Shown here piece by piece: positions 62,316-64,000 of a stretch of DNA of 64,000 nucleotides. Source of the DNA: Pseudomonas saponiphila (GTDB lineage: Bacteria > Pseudomonadota > Gammaproteobacteria > Pseudomonadales > Pseudomonadaceae). Positions within the stretch are counted from its first letter, which is position 1; every line of letters starts with the position of its first letter. A program made the translations under genes and the position numbers. The notes under the pieces are model-generated. The model ran no database searches and was not told where the DNA came from. It saw only the letters and a list, made by a program, of their open reading frames with translations. The stretch spans positions 4,422,501 through 4,486,500 of the forward strand of contig NZ_FNTJ01000001.1 of the NCBI RefSeq assembly GCF_900105185.1, read 5' to 3'.

Positions 62316-63863
62316 ATGCACACCAGCCCTTCCAACAACATCGCACTGGATCTGCCCTCCTCGCCGCACTCGCACAACCTGCAGCAGCCCATCACCGCAA
62401 CCGATCCGGAGCGCATCCTCCTCAGCCCACGCCTGCACAACCGGGATCTGGCCCCGACCAAGGTCGAAGGCCGCCGCTGGGGCGGCTACAGCATCTTCGC
62501 CCTGTGGACCAACGATGTGCACAACATCGCCAACTACTCCTTCGCCATCGGCCTCTACGCCCTGGGCCTGGGCGGCTGGCAGATCCTCTTATCCCTGGGA
62601 ATCGGCGCGGCGCTGGTGTATTTCTTCATGAACCTGTCCGGCTACATGGGGCAGAAGACCGGGGTGCCGTTCCCAGTGATCAGCCGTATCAGCTTCGGCA
62701 TCCACGGCGCGCAGATACCGGCGCTGATCCGCGCGGTGATCGCCATCGCCTGGTTCGGCATCCAGACCTACCTGGCCTCGGTGGTATTTCGCGTACTGCT
62801 CACGGCCATTCATCCGGGGTTTGCCGACTACGACCACGACTCGATCCTCGGCCTGTCGAGCCTGGGCTGGGCCTGTTTCGTGGTGATCTGGCTGGTGCAA
62901 TTGGTCATCCTCGCCTACGGCATGGAGATGATCCGCCGCTACGAAGCCTTCGCCGGGCCGATCATTCTGCTGACCGTGGCCTGCCTCGCCGGGTGGATGT
63001 ACACCCAGGCCGACGGGCAGATTGCCTGGTCGATCCGCGAACCTTTGACCGGCGGCGAAATGTGGCGGCAGATCTTCGCCGGCGGCGCATTGTGGCTGGC
63101 GATCTACGGCACGCTGATTCTCAACTTCTGCGACTTCGCCCGCTCCTCGCCGTGCCGCAAGACCATCAAGGTCGGCAACTTCTGGGGCCTGCCGGTGAAC
63201 ATCCTGGTGTTCGCCAGCATCACCGTGCTGCTGTGCGGCGCGCAGTTCCAGATCAACGGCCAGGTCATCGAAAGCCCGACCCAGATCATCGCTTCGATCC
63301 CCAACACGCTGTTCCTGGTGCTGGGCTGCCTGGCATTCCTGATCGTCACCGTGGCGGTGAACATCATGGCCAACTTCGTCGCCCCGGCCTTCGTCCTCAG
63401 CAACCTGGCGCCCAAGTACCTGACCTTCCGCCGCGCCGGGCTGATCAGTGCGGCGCTGGCGGTGCTGATCCTGCCGTGGAACCTGTACAACAGCCCGCTG
63501 GTGATCGTGTACTTCCTCTCCGGCCTCGGCGCCCTGCTCGGCCCGCTGTACGGGGTGATCATGGTGGACTACTGGATCCTGCGCAAAGCCCGGATCCATG
63601 TACCGCAGCTGTACAGCGAAGACCCGCAAGGCGCGTACTTCTACAGCCGCGGAGTCAATCTGCGCGCGCTGGCGGCCTTCGTGCCGGCGGCGCTGATCGC
63701 CATCGTGCTGGCCCTGGTGCCGGGTTTTGCCAGCGTCTCGCCGTTTTCCTGGCTGATCGGCGCCGGTATCGCCGGCTTGCTGTACCTGATCATCGCCAAG
63801 CGCCAGCCCGAATACGCCGACGTCAGCGGCGAATCCATCGCCGTGGACAACGCCAGTCATTGA
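62316..63863 (+). CDS. NCS1-family nucleobase/hydantoin/allantoin permease
   Basis: 515 residues from ATG 62316, with GGAG eight bases upstream. Twelve hydrophobic helices. NCS1 motifs include RLHNRDLAPTKVEGRRWGGY, LWTNDVHNIANYSFAIGLYA, GVPFPVISRISFGIHGAQIP and NFCDFARSSP. The sequence is of the PucI/Mhp1 type transporting allantoin or hydantoins by cation symport. A hydantoin racemase-family gene follows, so hydantoin or allantoin uptake is likely. Confidence 0.9.
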   Translation: MHTSPSNNIALDLPSSPHSHNLQQPITATDPERILLSPRLHNRDLAPTKVEGRRWGGYSIFALWTNDVHNIANYSFAIGLYALGLGGWQILLSLGIGAALVYFFMNLSGYMGQKTGVPFPVISRISFGIHGAQIPALIRAVIAIAWFGIQTYLASVVFRVLLTAIHPGFADYDHDSILGLSSLGWACFVVIWLVQLVILAYGMEMIRRYEAFAGPIILLTVACLAGWMYTQADGQIAWSIREPLTGGEMWRQIFAGGALWLAIYGTLILNFCDFARSSPCRKTIKVGNFWGLPVNILVFASITVLLCGAQFQINGQVIESPTQIIASIPNTLFLVLGCLAFLIVTVAVNIMANFVAPAFVLSNLAPKYLTFRRAGLISAALAVLILPWNLYNSPLVIVYFLSGLGALLGPLYGVIMVDYWILRKARIHVPQLYSEDPQGAYFYSRGVNLRALAAFVPAALIAIVLALVPGFASVSPFSWLIGAGIAGLLYLIIAKRQPEYADVSGESIAVDNASH

Positions 63864-63918
63864 ACCTGAACGGCCCGGTGCGCCGGGCCTTGAACTGCCC
63901 AACCTGCAAGGAACCCCC

Positions 63919-64000
63919 ATGCGTATTCTCGTGGTCAACGTCAACACCACCGACTCCATCACCCAGGCCATCGCCCGCCAGGCGCAAAGCGTGGCGGCGC
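63919..64000 (+). CDS. Asp/Glu/hydantoin racemase family protein, N-terminus (runs off the window)
   Basis: The start MRILVVNVNTTDSITQAIAR (27 residues visible) matches the opening of hydantoin/allantoin racemases, with the early N-x-N-T-T segment. AAGGAA lies 8 bases upstream. It follows the NCS1 gene by 55 bases. Racemisation of hydantoins or allantoin is likely; the catalytic cysteines are outside the window. Confidence 0.8.
   Translation, partial: MRILVVNVNTTDSITQAIARQAQSVAA

Noticed and set aside
62206..62631. Possible small gene upstream of the NCS1 transporter
   Set aside because: Most of it overlaps the transporter in another frame, and the product is Pro/Ser/Arg-rich without family character.

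Overview
The window is a GC-rich gamma-proteobacterial chromosome segment. Gene content, gene order and the abundant intergenic GTAGGAGCGAGCTTGCTCGCGA-type palindromes point to a Pseudomonas of the P. fluorescens / P. protegens / P. chlororaphis group. Almost all genes are core or common Pseudomonas metabolism. I see no prophage, transposase, CRISPR array, tRNA or rRNA.

Layout. 1-4.6 kb: zipA (cut by the window edge), smc and a GntR/FCD regulator on the minus strand. 4.9-11 kb: purine catabolism, xdhA-xdhB-xdhC-guaD. 11-15.5 kb: a Tsx-like outer-membrane channel, a LysR and a GntR regulator, and a BenE-family transporter. 15.6-20.1 kb: YggL, PBP4-type DacB and a CHASE-PAS-GGDEF diguanylate cyclase. 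20.2-24.4 kb: rlmKL, rmf and pyrD. 24.5-36.3 kb: a complete nitrate-assimilation locus (nasS, nasT, NarK/NasA-type transporter, PP2C-kinase fusion, nirB, nirD, nitrate reductase, cobA). 36.4-41 kb: the oprF-sigX-cmpX-crfX-cmaX-rraA envelope block. 41-45.5 kb: an alpha/beta hydrolase, ppsA and ppsR. 45.6-48.1 kb: a MocR-type regulator broken by a frameshifting deletion, divergent from an EamA exporter. 48.2-55.2 kb: the methylcitrate cycle for propionate (prpR-prpB-prpC-acnD-prpF). 55.4-58.5 kb: a retropepsin-like protease, an inactive transglutaminase/7TM protein and an ATP-grasp ligase-like protein. 58.7-61.8 kb: pabB, thrH and cysH. 62.3-64 kb: an NCS1 nucleobase/hydantoin transporter and the start of a hydantoin racemase-family gene.

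The strongest new observation is regulatory. Each of the three transcription units of the nitrate locus (nasST, transporter-kinase, nirBD-reductase-cobA) begins with the same module: a sigma-54 -24/-12 element, then tandem hairpins with six-base loops of the form A-N-N-G-N-N, then an intrinsic terminator whose 5-prime arm overlaps the second hairpin. This is the architecture expected for antitermination by an ANTAR protein. NasT, encoded in the locus, has an ANTAR domain, and NasS lacks a signal peptide as expected for its cytoplasmic nitrate sensor. The sequence therefore suggests that NasT controls the whole pathway and also its own operon, and that the nirB leader has an additional third hexaloop hairpin.

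Other points worth a look are a run of four hairpins in the rmf leader, palindromic operator candidates at prpR, xdhA and the NCS1 gene, and a locally duplicated repeat unit between pabB and thrH. Coordinates, motifs and hairpins were read by eye; no database search or folding program was run.
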